Shown: positions 1 to 4,856 of the stretch, piece after piece
Position numbering within the stretch: position 1 is the first letter of the stretch
Layout: each line of letters begins with the position of its first letter
Assembly: GCA_003449515.1 (NCBI GenBank)
Contig: DMHI01000241.1
Location: 1 to 5,727 of the forward strand
Length of the DNA: 5,727 nt
Source of the DNA: Lysobacteraceae bacterium
GTDB taxonomy: Bacteria; Pseudomonadota; Gammaproteobacteria; Xanthomonadales; Xanthomonadaceae
Reading direction: 5' to 3'
The notes under the pieces: generated by a model
The model's database searches: none
The model's input: the letters and a program-made list of their open reading frames with translations, nothing else
What the model was told of the DNA's origin: nothing
Position numbers and translations under genes: made by a program

Positions 1-254
1 CGGGCGAGGCCGAGGCGGATCGCGCCGGCCTGGCCGGTGGTGCCACCGCCCTCGACCGTGACCAGCACGTCGAACGCATCGGTCATCTTGGTGAGCTCGA
101 GCGGCTGGCGCACGATCATGCGCGAGGTCTCGCGGCCGAAGAACTCGTCGAGCGCGCGGCCATTGACGGTGATGTTGCCGGTGCCCTTGCGCAGGAACAC
201 GCGGGCGGTCGAGGACTTGCGGCGGCCGGTGCCGTAATTCTGCTGGAGTGCCAT
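1..254 (-). CDS. rpsI: 30S ribosomal protein S9 (C-terminus beyond window)
   Basis: Component of the small ribosomal subunit; in the family the C-terminal tail reaches the P-site tRNA. The visible 84 residues begin MALQQNYGTGRRKSSTARVF and include the S9 signatures GTGRRKSSTARVFL, the ITVNGR segment and the VEGGGTTGQAGAIR glycine-rich stretch near the window edge. S9 proteins are about 130 residues, so roughly the last 45 lie outside. The ATG at 252-254 gives the usual proteobacterial N-terminus; a weak AGAGA purine stretch precedes it. It follows rplM after 13 bp on the same strand, the classic rplM-rpsI operon, so it is presumably transcribed from the rplM promoter. Nothing odd in the visible part. 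Confidence 0.97.
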   Translation of the reverse strand, partial: MALQQNYGTGRRKSSTARVFLRKGTGNITVNGRALDEFFGRETSRMIVRQPLELTKMTDAFDVLVTVEGGGTTGQAGAIRLGLA

Positions 255-267
255 GGTCGGTCTCTGA

Positions 268-702
268 TTACAGGTCCAGCGGCTTCGGCTGCTGGGCGGT
301 GTGCGGGTGCTCGGCGCCGGTGTAGACCTTGAGCTTGCGGAACATCGCGCGGCCCAGCGGGGTCTTCGGCAGCATGCCCTTGACGCCGATCTCGATCACG
401 CGCTCGGCGTGACGGTCGAGGGCCTGCTCGAGGGACTCGGACTTCAGGTTGCCGATGTAGCCGGTGAACCGGTGGTACATCTTGTCCTTCAGCTTGTTGC
501 CGGTGACCGCGATCTTGTCGGCGTTGATGACCACGAAGTAGTCGCCGGTGTCGACGTGCGGACTCCAGGTCGGCTTGTGCTTGCCGCGCAGACGGAACGC
601 CAGTTCCGAGCACAGGCGGCCCAAGGTCTTGCCGGCCGCATCGACGACGAACCAGTCGCGCTGGACGGTCTCGGCCTTGGCGCTGACGGTCATGCTCTTC
701 AT
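268..702 (-). CDS. rplM: 50S ribosomal protein L13
   Basis: Large-subunit protein that acts early in 50S assembly. The 144-residue product has the L13 hallmarks in order: RDWFVVDAAGKTLGRL (about 15-30), LRGKHKPTWSPHVDTGDY (38-55), INADKIAVTGNK (59-70), and the family signature VKGMLPKTPLGRAMFRKLKVY (about 108-128), ending AEHPHTAQQPKPLDL. E. coli L13 is 142 residues, so length is normal. The first ATG (700-702) is preferred over the ATG three codons in because GGAG lies 5 nt upstream. It is first in a two-gene operon with rpsI and is divergent from coq7. In E. coli, L13 represses its own operon at the translational level; I see no specific leader structure here that proves this. Confidence 0.98.
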   Translation of the reverse strand: MKSMTVSAKAETVQRDWFVVDAAGKTLGRLCSELAFRLRGKHKPTWSPHVDTGDYFVVINADKIAVTGNKLKDKMYHRFTGYIGNLKSESLEQALDRHAERVIEIGVKGMLPKTPLGRAMFRKLKVYTGAEHPHTAQQPKPLDL

Positions 703-707
703 GACAG

Positions 708-711
708 CTCC
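708..711 (-). promoter_or_regulatory. rplM ribosome binding site
   Basis: GGAG on the minus strand ends 5 nt before the ATG at 702. This supports the upstream ATG of the two close in-frame candidates (702 and 693). Confidence 0.65.
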
Positions 712-740
712 AGAAAGCTAGGTGAAAGGGTAGACGAAAA

Positions 741-769
741 AGAATAGCCGGCTCGCCGGCGCTTTGCAA
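741..769 (-). promoter_or_regulatory. Candidate sigma70-type promoter of rplM-rpsI
   Basis: On the minus strand, TTGCAA (769-764, 4 of 6 to TTGACA) and TATTCT (746-741, 4 of 6 to TATAAT) are separated by exactly 17 nt. This predicts a start near 734 and a leader of about 32 nt, with the rplM ribosome binding site at its end. The stretch just after it (TTTTCG, 740-735) is AT-rich, unusual in this window. The spacer holds an inverted repeat, GCCGG-CGAG-CCGGC (760-747). Seen by eye; no transcription data. Confidence 0.6.
747..760. repeat. 14-bp inverted repeat inside the rplM promoter spacer
   Basis: GCCGG (747-751) and CCGGC (756-760) flank a 4-nt centre. On the minus strand it is followed by TATTCTTTTTCG, so alone it could look like a small intrinsic terminator. 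It lies between well-spaced -35 and -10 candidates, so a regulator site or chance in GC-rich DNA are equally possible. The stem is only 5 bp. Confidence 0.4.
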
Positions 770-826
770 GACCGGGGTGGCAGGCGTTCAGGGCACCGGG
801 CGCGGGCCCACACGCCTTCACCGCGC

Positions 827-844
827 GCGGCTGGCGCCGGCCGC
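827..844. repeat. 18-nt imperfect palindrome upstream of coq7
   Basis: GCGGCTGGCGCCGGCCGC is a dyad with a single T/G imperfection, centred 53 nt before the coq7 ATG. As RNA it can form a 7-bp stem (827-833 with 838-844) with a GCGC loop. No T-tract follows on either strand, so it is not a standard terminator. It could be an operator or a chance GC palindrome in the 186-bp divergent region (703-888). I found no convincing -35/-10 pair for coq7 in that region. Confidence 0.35.
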
Positions 845-888
845 CTGGTTTGGCGAGCATAGCCCCACCACCGGCCACCCTCCCGACC

Positions 889-1542
889 ATGAGCCACCCC
901 ACCCTGACCCGTCGCCGCTCGGCCGTCGACCATTGGCTCGGCGAACTGCAGGGCGCACTGGACGCGGTGTTCACCCGCCCGCTGGCGCAGCGGCCCACGC
1001 CCGGCCGGGACACGCCGGAGGGTGCGCTGACGCCCGCCGAACGCCGCCACGCCGCCGGCCTGATGCGCATCAACCACACCGGCGAGGTCTGCGCGCAGGC
1101 GCTCTATGCTGGGCAGGCCGCAGTGGCGCGTGACCCGGCGGTGCGGGCGACGCTGCTTGCCGCCGCGCAGGAGGAAACCGACCACCTCGCCTGGTGCGAC
1201 GAGCGACTCACCGCGCTGCACAGCCGCCCGAGCCTGCTCAATCCGCTCTGGTACGGCGGTGCCTACGCGATCGGCGTGGCGGCGGGCCTGCGCGGCGACG
1301 GCTGGAACCTGGGCTTCGTGGTCGAGACCGAGCGCCAGGTCGAGGCGCACCTCGCCGAGCACCTCGAAACGCTGCCGCCCAACGACGCGCGTTCCCGCGC
1401 CGTGCTCGAGGTGATGAAGGTCGACGAGGCCCGCCACGCCGACCATGCACTCGAATCCGGCGCGCGCCTTCTTCCCACACCGGTGCCGCAGGCGATGGCG
1501 GCCGTCTCGGCGGTGATGAAGGCGGTGGCCTACCGCCTCTGA
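889..1542 (+). CDS. coq7: Ubiquinone biosynthesis hydroxylase Coq7 (di-iron demethoxyubiquinone monooxygenase)
   Basis: Carries out the C6 hydroxylation of 2-polyprenyl-3-methyl-6-methoxy-1,4-benzoquinone late in ubiquinone synthesis, as a membrane-associated di-iron protein; E. coli uses the unrelated flavoprotein UbiF. The 217-residue product fits the family length. The four-helix ferritin-like ligand set is complete: E66 in RINHTGEVCAQALY, E96 and H99 in EETDH, E148 in VETERQV, and E180 and H183 in VDEARH. The SRPSLLNPLWYGGAYAIG segment (112-129) is the hydrophobic region typical of membrane binding. The end, MKAVAYRL, matches the Xanthomonas form as I recall it. The ATG at 889 is chosen over an in-frame TTG at 850 because it fits the family N-terminus; neither has a good Shine-Dalgarno sequence. 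It is monocistronic, divergent from rplM and convergent with speD. Confidence 0.95.
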   Translation: MSHPTLTRRRSAVDHWLGELQGALDAVFTRPLAQRPTPGRDTPEGALTPAERRHAAGLMRINHTGEVCAQALYAGQAAVARDPAVRATLLAAAQEETDHLAWCDERLTALHSRPSLLNPLWYGGAYAIGVAAGLRGDGWNLGFVVETERQVEAHLAEHLETLPPNDARSRAVLEVMKVDEARHADHALESGARLLPTPVPQAMAAVSAVMKAVAYRL

Positions 1543-1552
1543 GGCTGCGGAT

Positions 1553-2377
1553 TCAGGTGAGGTTGCGGCCGTGGAACAGCTCCTCGATCTCGCGCTTGAG
1601 CTGTGACTCGATGCGCAGTCGATCCTTGAAGCTCAGGTTCTTGGCCTTCTCCTCGAACAGGTAGGTGTCGAGGTCGAAGTCCTTGAGGTGCATCTTCGTG
1701 TGGAAGATGTTCTCCTGGTAAACGTTGACATCGATCATCTCGTACTTCGACTTGATCGGCCGGGCGAGGAAATCCTGGATCGAATTGATCCGGTGGTCGA
1801 TGTAGTGCTTGGTGCCGCGCACATCGCGGGTGAAGCCACGCACGCGGTAGTCGGTGATGACGATGTCCGACTCGAAGCTCTCGATCAGGTAGTTCAGGGC
1901 CTTCAGCGGCGAGATCACGCCGCAGGTCGCCACGTCGATGTCGGCGCGGAAGGTGGCGATGCCGTTGTGCGGGTGCGTTTCCGGGTAGGTGTGCACGGTG
2001 ATGTGCGACTTGTCGAGGTGCGCGACCACCGAGGCCTCGGGCGCGTCGTCGTGCTCGACCACAGCGTCGGCGATGATCTCCTTGCCGGCCGCCTTCTTGT
2101 CGATCACCGGCTCCTCGCTGATGAGGATCGTCACCGAGGCGCCCTGCGGGTCGTAGTCCTGGCGGGCCACGTTGAGGATATTCGCGCCGATGATCTCGGC
2201 CACGTCGGTGAGGATCTGGGTCAGGCGCTCGGCGTTGTAGGCCTCGTCGATGTACTCGATGTAGCGCTGGCGCTGGTCTTCGGTGACGGCGTAGCAGACG
2301 TCGTAGATGTTGAACGACAACGCCTTGGTCAGGTTGTTGAAGCCTTGCAGGCGGAGGCGCGGCAGCGGCTTGACCAC
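1553..2377 (-). CDS. speD: S-adenosylmethionine decarboxylase proenzyme (proteobacterial class)
   Basis: Decarboxylates S-adenosylmethionine to supply aminopropyl groups for spermidine. The 274-residue proenzyme self-cleaves to give a pyruvoyl cofactor. The cleavage site is K123-S124 in AHLDKSHITVHTYPE; H129 and C152 (VATCGVISPLKALNYL) are the matching processing and catalytic residues. Other long conserved blocks are GFNNLTKALSFNIYDVCYA (12-30), IIGANILNVARQDYDPQGAS (62-81), TDYRVRGFTRDV (175-186) and DVNVYQENIFHTKMHLKDFD (216-235). The frame is open up to 2710, but the GTG at 2375-2377 is the start: homology begins there and GAGGAA lies just upstream. The E. coli enzyme has 264 residues. 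The extra length here is mostly an insertion just before the cleavage site (about 106-116) that looks like a tandem duplication. No speE is in the window. Confidence 0.96.
   Translation of the reverse strand: MVKPLPRLRLQGFNNLTKALSFNIYDVCYAVTEDQRQRYIEYIDEAYNAERLTQILTDVAEIIGANILNVARQDYDPQGASVTILISEEPVIDKKAAGKEIIADAVVEHDDAPEASVVAHLDKSHITVHTYPETHPHNGIATFRADIDVATCGVISPLKALNYLIESFESDIVITDYRVRGFTRDVRGTKHYIDHRINSIQDFLARPIKSKYEMIDVNVYQENIFHTKMHLKDFDLDTYLFEEKAKNLSFKDRLRIESQLKREIEELFHGRNLT
2012..2062 (-). repeat. Degenerate tandem repeat within speD, offset 33 bp
   Basis: On the minus strand GTGGTCGAGCACGACGAC (2062-2045) and GTGGTCGCGCACCTCGAC (2029-2012) match at 15 of 18 bases, with starts 33 bp (11 codons) apart and in the same frame. 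They encode VVEHDD (106-111) and VVAHLD (117-122); the second copy leads directly into the K123-S124 cleavage site. The in-frame spacing and the longer-than-usual protein suggest a small tandem duplication. Confidence 0.6.
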
Positions 2378-2383
2378 GGCGGG

Positions 2384-2389
2384 TTCCTC
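2384..2389 (-). promoter_or_regulatory. speD ribosome binding site
   Basis: GAGGAA on the minus strand ends 6 nt before the GTG at 2377. It decides the start: the frame continues upstream without conservation, and this is where SpeD homology begins. Confidence 0.75.
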
Positions 2390-2413
2390 GGGGTGGGGAG
2401 CGGAAGGGGCGCG

Positions 2414-2419
2414 ATTATC
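2414..2419 (-). promoter_or_regulatory. Candidate -10 element for speD
   Basis: GATAAT on the minus strand matches TATAAT at 5 of 6 positions and would place transcription start about 30 nt before the speD GTG. No good -35 is found at 16-18 nt (TGGCCC at 17 nt matches 3 of 6), so the promoter may need an activator or the match may be chance. Confidence 0.35.
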
Positions 2420-2478
2420 GGCCAAGGCGTGTTTCAGGGCCACCCCGGCCCGGAGCGGCGCGGAACTGCGATTGAATG

Positions 2479-2484
2479 CACAAT
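2479..2484 (+). promoter_or_regulatory. Candidate -10 element for the Clp/CRP gene
   Basis: CACAAT (4 of 6) lies in the most AT-rich patch of the 163-bp divergent region (2471-2486, ATTGAATGCACAATAT), about 57 nt before the ATG at 2541. The -35 position is GC-rich with no match. I see no TGTGA-N6-TCACA-like CRP/Clp site in 2378-2540 that would indicate autoregulation. Confidence 0.28.
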
Positions 2485-2529
2485 ATGCCGAGGGGGCGAT
2501 CCCGCAGCCCCAGCCGACGCTGCTGTCCC

Positions 2530-2534
2530 GAGGA
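2530..2534 (+). promoter_or_regulatory. Clp/CRP gene ribosome binding site
   Basis: GAGGA ends 6 nt before the ATG at 2541. It supports this start although the frame is open much further upstream (to 2307, through the divergent region and into speD). Confidence 0.75.
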
Positions 2535-2540
2535 CGCCCG

Positions 2541-3242
2541 ATGATCCAGATCGCTCCCGCCGCCCTGCTGACCCCCAACGTCCGCACTCCGGTGGCCAGC
2601 TCGCCGCTCGATCTGGACAAGCCCACGCTGGCGCGCTTCCTCGACCAGTGCCATCGCCGGAAGTACCCGAACCGCACCGACGTTTTCCGTCCCGGCGACG
2701 CCGCCACCACGCTGTACTACGTGGTCAGCGGTTCGGTGAGCGTGCTCAGCGAGGAATCCGACGACCGCGAACTGGTGCTGAGCTACGCCAACCCCGGCGA
2801 TTTCGTCGGCGAGATGGGCCTGTTCGTGAAGGCCGACAAGCGCGTGGTGACCCTGCGCACGCGCTCGCCGGTCGAGCTGGCCGAGATCAGCTATGAGCGC
2901 CTGCACCAGTTGCTGGTGGGCCCGCTCTCGGCCGATGCACCGAAGCTGCTCTACGTGATCGGCGCCCAGCTGTCGAAGCGCCTGCTGGAAACCAGCCGCA
3001 AGGCCAGCCGGCTGGCCTTCCTCGATGTCGGCAGCCGCATCGTCAAGGCCCTGCAGGACCTCTGCCAGGAACCCGATGCGATGAGCCACCCGCAGGGGAT
3101 GCAGATCCGCGTCTCGCGGCAGGAGCTGGCGCGGATCGTCGGCTGCTCGCGCGAGATGGCCGGGCGCGTGCTCAAGCAACTGCAGGAGCAGGGCATGCTG
3201 CACGCCCGCGGCAAGACCATCGTGGTCTACGGCACGCGTTGA
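2541..3242 (+). CDS. clp: CRP/FNR-family global regulator, Clp-like
   Basis: Dimeric transcription factor of the CRP branch; in Xanthomonas the orthologue (Clp) controls virulence, exopolysaccharide and extracellular enzyme genes and is inhibited by c-di-GMP. This 233-residue protein has a cyclic-nucleotide-binding beta-roll (about 30-130; RPGDAATTLYYVVSGSVSV, PGDFVGEMGLF), a dimerisation C-helix (about 135-160) and a helix-turn-helix, RQELARIVGCSREMAGRVLK (193-212). The DNA-contact residues of CRP are kept as R204, E205 and R209, so TGTGA-type half-sites are expected. Pocket residues equivalent to CRP G71, E72, R82, T127 and S128 are present (G90, E91, R101, T151, S152), but the CRP S83 position is V102. 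The end, HARGKTIVVYGTR, is nearly CRP-identical. About 20 poorly conserved N-terminal residues precede the domain, as in Clp. It is divergent from speD. Orthology to Clp rather than a cAMP-responsive Crp is inferred from sequence resemblance. Confidence 0.93.
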   Translation: MIQIAPAALLTPNVRTPVASSPLDLDKPTLARFLDQCHRRKYPNRTDVFRPGDAATTLYYVVSGSVSVLSEESDDRELVLSYANPGDFVGEMGLFVKADKRVVTLRTRSPVELAEISYERLHQLLVGPLSADAPKLLYVIGAQLSKRLLETSRKASRLAFLDVGSRIVKALQDLCQEPDAMSHPQGMQIRVSRQELARIVGCSREMAGRVLKQLQEQGMLHARGKTIVVYGTR

Positions 3243-3284
3243 ACCGCCCCGCGCCGGCGGCGGCAGGCCCGGCGTGACACTCCC

Positions 3285-3288
3285 GGAG
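3285..3288 (+). promoter_or_regulatory. Probable ribosome binding site of the TSUP gene
   Basis: GGAG ends 10 nt before the ATG at 3299, slightly longer than ideal. It is the only purine-rich stretch in the 56-bp gap after clp. Confidence 0.5.
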
Positions 3289-3298
3289 CAAGCGCGGC

Positions 3299-4045
3299 AT
3301 GCCCCTGAGCGAAGCCTTCCTGTGGTTCGTGGCGCTGGGTGCCATCGCCCAGCTCATCGACGGTGCCCTCGGCATGGCCTACGGCCTGCTGTGCTCCACG
3401 GTGCTGCTGACGCTGGGCTACCCGCCAGCCACCGTCAGCGCCGTGGTCCACACCGCCGAAGTCGTGACCACCGGCGTCTCGGGCGGCGCCCACGCGGTGT
3501 TCGGCAACGTCGATCGCGGACTGTTCTTCCGCTTGGCGGTTCCCGGTGCGCTCGGCGGCGTGGCCGGTGCGCTGTTTCTCGTCAATGTGGCGGCGGAATG
3601 GATCAAGCCGCTGATCGTCGTCTATCTCATGGCGCTCGGCGTGCTGATCCTGCTGCGCGCGGTCGGGCGCTGGCGTTACCGCGCTCCGCCTTCGCAGGTG
3701 CCGCCGCTGGGCCTTGTGGCCGGCACGCTCGATGCCATCGGCGGTGGCGGCTGGGGCTCGGTGACCACATCGAGCCTGCTCGCCGGCGGTCGTCCGGCGC
3801 GGCAGACCATCGGCACCGTGGCCGCTGCCGAGTTCGTGGTCACGGTGGCGATCGCCGTGACCTTCGCCAGCACGATCGGCTTCAAGCACCTCGAGATCGT
3901 GCTCGGTCTGCTGATCGGCGGCGCGCTGGCCGCCCCCTTCGCCGCGCTGGTGGTGCGACGCTTCCCCGAGCGCGTGCTGCTGTGGCTGGTCGGCGGTCTT
4001 GTGCTGGTGCTCGCGAGCGTCCAGGCCGTGCGCCTGCTGAGCTGA
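3299..4045 (+). CDS. TSUP (TauE/SafE) family membrane transporter, substrate unknown
   Basis: A 248-residue, strongly hydrophobic protein of the TSUP (sulfite/sulfoacetate exporter TauE/SafE) family, whose members move sulfur-containing or other small organic anions across the inner membrane. Hydrophobic stretches are visible at about 6-38, 43-62, 76-98, 102-120, 135-160, 172-192, 198-219 and 226-246, consistent with about eight membrane segments. The two family half-repeats can be seen: QLIDGALGMAYG (18-29) pairs with GTLDAIGGGGWG (142-153), and HTAEV (51-55, E54) with AAAEF (175-179, E178). A charged loop, RWRYRAPPSQ (124-133), separates the halves. It lies 56 bp after clp on the same strand with no terminator between, so it may be partly co-transcribed. 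It converges on trpC. No sulfur-metabolism gene is adjacent, so the substrate cannot be given. Confidence 0.9.
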   Translation: MPLSEAFLWFVALGAIAQLIDGALGMAYGLLCSTVLLTLGYPPATVSAVVHTAEVVTTGVSGGAHAVFGNVDRGLFFRLAVPGALGGVAGALFLVNVAAEWIKPLIVVYLMALGVLILLRAVGRWRYRAPPSQVPPLGLVAGTLDAIGGGGWGSVTTSSLLAGGRPARQTIGTVAAAEFVVTVAIAVTFASTIGFKHLEIVLGLLIGGALAAPFAALVVRRFPERVLLWLVGGLVLVLASVQAVRLLS

Positions 4046-4067
4046 CGCGACGGCCCGCGGCTGGCCT

Positions 4068-4856
4068 TCAGTCGAACAGCGCGCGCAGCGCCGTACCCGG
4101 CTCGTCGGCACGCATGAAGGCCTCACCGACGAGGAAGGCCTGCACGCCGGCGGTGCGCATCGTCTCCACGTCGGTTCGCGCGAGGATGCCGCTCTCGGTG
4201 ACGAGGCGGCGGTCGGCGGGCACGCTGGCCTTCATGCCCAGCGTCGCCGCGAGCGACACCTCGAAGGTGCGCAGGTTGCGGTTGTTGATGCCGATCAGCG
4301 GTGATGCCGTCTGCAGTGCGCGTTCCAGCTCGTCGGCATCGTGCACCTCCACCAGCACGTCCAGTCCGAGGCCCATGGCGAGATTGCTGAAATCCGCGAG
4401 TTGCGCATCGTCGAGTGCAGCGACGATCAGCAGCACGGCATCGGCACCGAGCGCGCGGGCCTCAACGATCTGGTACTCGTCGATGGTGAAGTCCTTGCGC
4501 AGCACCGGCAGCGCGCAGGCGCTGCGGGCCTGCACGAGGTGATCGTCGTGGCCCTGGAAGAAATCGGCATCGGTGAGCACCGACAGGCAGGCGGCACCAC
4601 CCCGCTCGTAGCTGGCGGCGATCGCGGCCGGGCGGAAGTCGGCGCGCAGCACGCCCTTCGAGGGGCTGGCCTTCTTCACCTCGGCGATGACGGCGGCATG
4701 GCCGGCGGCGATCTTCGCCTCGATCGCGGCAGCGAAGCCGCGCGCCGGCGCGGCGTCGTTGGCGCGGGCGATGACCTCGGCCAGCGGCGCACGGGCGCGG
4801 CGCGCGGCAACCTCCTCCGCCTTGCGGACGAGGATGCGCTTCAGCACGTCGCTCAT
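4068..4856 (-). CDS. trpC: Indole-3-glycerol phosphate synthase
   Basis: Closes the indole ring from 1-(2-carboxyphenylamino)-1-deoxyribulose 5-phosphate with loss of CO2 and water, the fourth step of tryptophan synthesis. The 262-residue product is a stand-alone beta/alpha barrel, not the TrpC-TrpF fusion of E. coli. Active-site residues by family pattern are E59 and K61 in VIAEVKKASPSKGVL, K121 in VLRKDFTIDEYQI, E170 in VLVEVHD, N191 in IGINNRNLRTFEV, and E221-S222 in VTESGI; the phosphate-binding end is FLVGEAFM (241-248). The start ATG overlaps the trpD stop as ATGA (4853-4856), and GGAG lies 7 nt upstream within trpD, so translation is probably coupled. No trpF or trpB follows: the next gene, the TSUP gene, converges after 22 bp. 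Confidence 0.97.
   Translation of the reverse strand: MSDVLKRILVRKAEEVAARRARAPLAEVIARANDAAPARGFAAAIEAKIAAGHAAVIAEVKKASPSKGVLRADFRPAAIAASYERGGAACLSVLTDADFFQGHDDHLVQARSACALPVLRKDFTIDEYQIVEARALGADAVLLIVAALDDAQLADFSNLAMGLGLDVLVEVHDADELERALQTASPLIGINNRNLRTFEVSLAATLGMKASVPADRRLVTESGILARTDVETMRTAGVQAFLVGEAFMRADEPGTALRALFD

Noticed and set aside
1536..1547. GCCTCTGAGGC palindrome at the coq7 stop codon
   Set aside because: The centre is a single base, so only 3 bp could pair around a realistic loop; no T-run follows.
2427..2446. Possible CRP/Clp operator (TGTTT-N6-CACCC)
   Set aside because: Only about 4 of the 10 half-site positions match TGTGA/TCACA, which is not better than chance.
2307..2540. 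78-residue N-terminal extension of the Clp/CRP protein
   Set aside because: The extension would overlap speD on the opposite strand and carries no conserved sequence; the ATG at 2541 has a well-spaced GAGGA and gives the usual family length.
2378..2710. 111-residue N-terminal extension of SpeD
   Set aside because: SpeD homology and a GAGGAA ribosome binding site both place the start at the GTG at 2377; the extension would run through the divergent promoter region into clp.
1688..2896. Long plus-strand open frame (402 codons) across speD and the start of clp
   Set aside because: It is antisense to speD, whose protein is clearly conserved, and its translation is a repetitive V/D/G/R-rich product typical of a complementary-frame shadow in high-GC DNA.
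4046..4067. Possible bidirectional terminator between the TSUP gene and trpC
   Set aside because: GGCC (4052-4055) can pair with GGCC (4063-4066), but the stem is 4 bp and no T-tract follows on either strand.
3227..4126. Minus-strand frame (299 codons) opposite the TSUP gene
   Set aside because: Rich in H, Q, R, D and G with no recognisable domain; antisense shadow of a membrane protein gene.
3274..4542. Long plus-strand frame (422 codons) over the TSUP gene and antisense to trpC
   Set aside because: Arginine/alanine/serine-rich translation with no family resemblance; it is explained by the codon bias of the TSUP gene and trpC.
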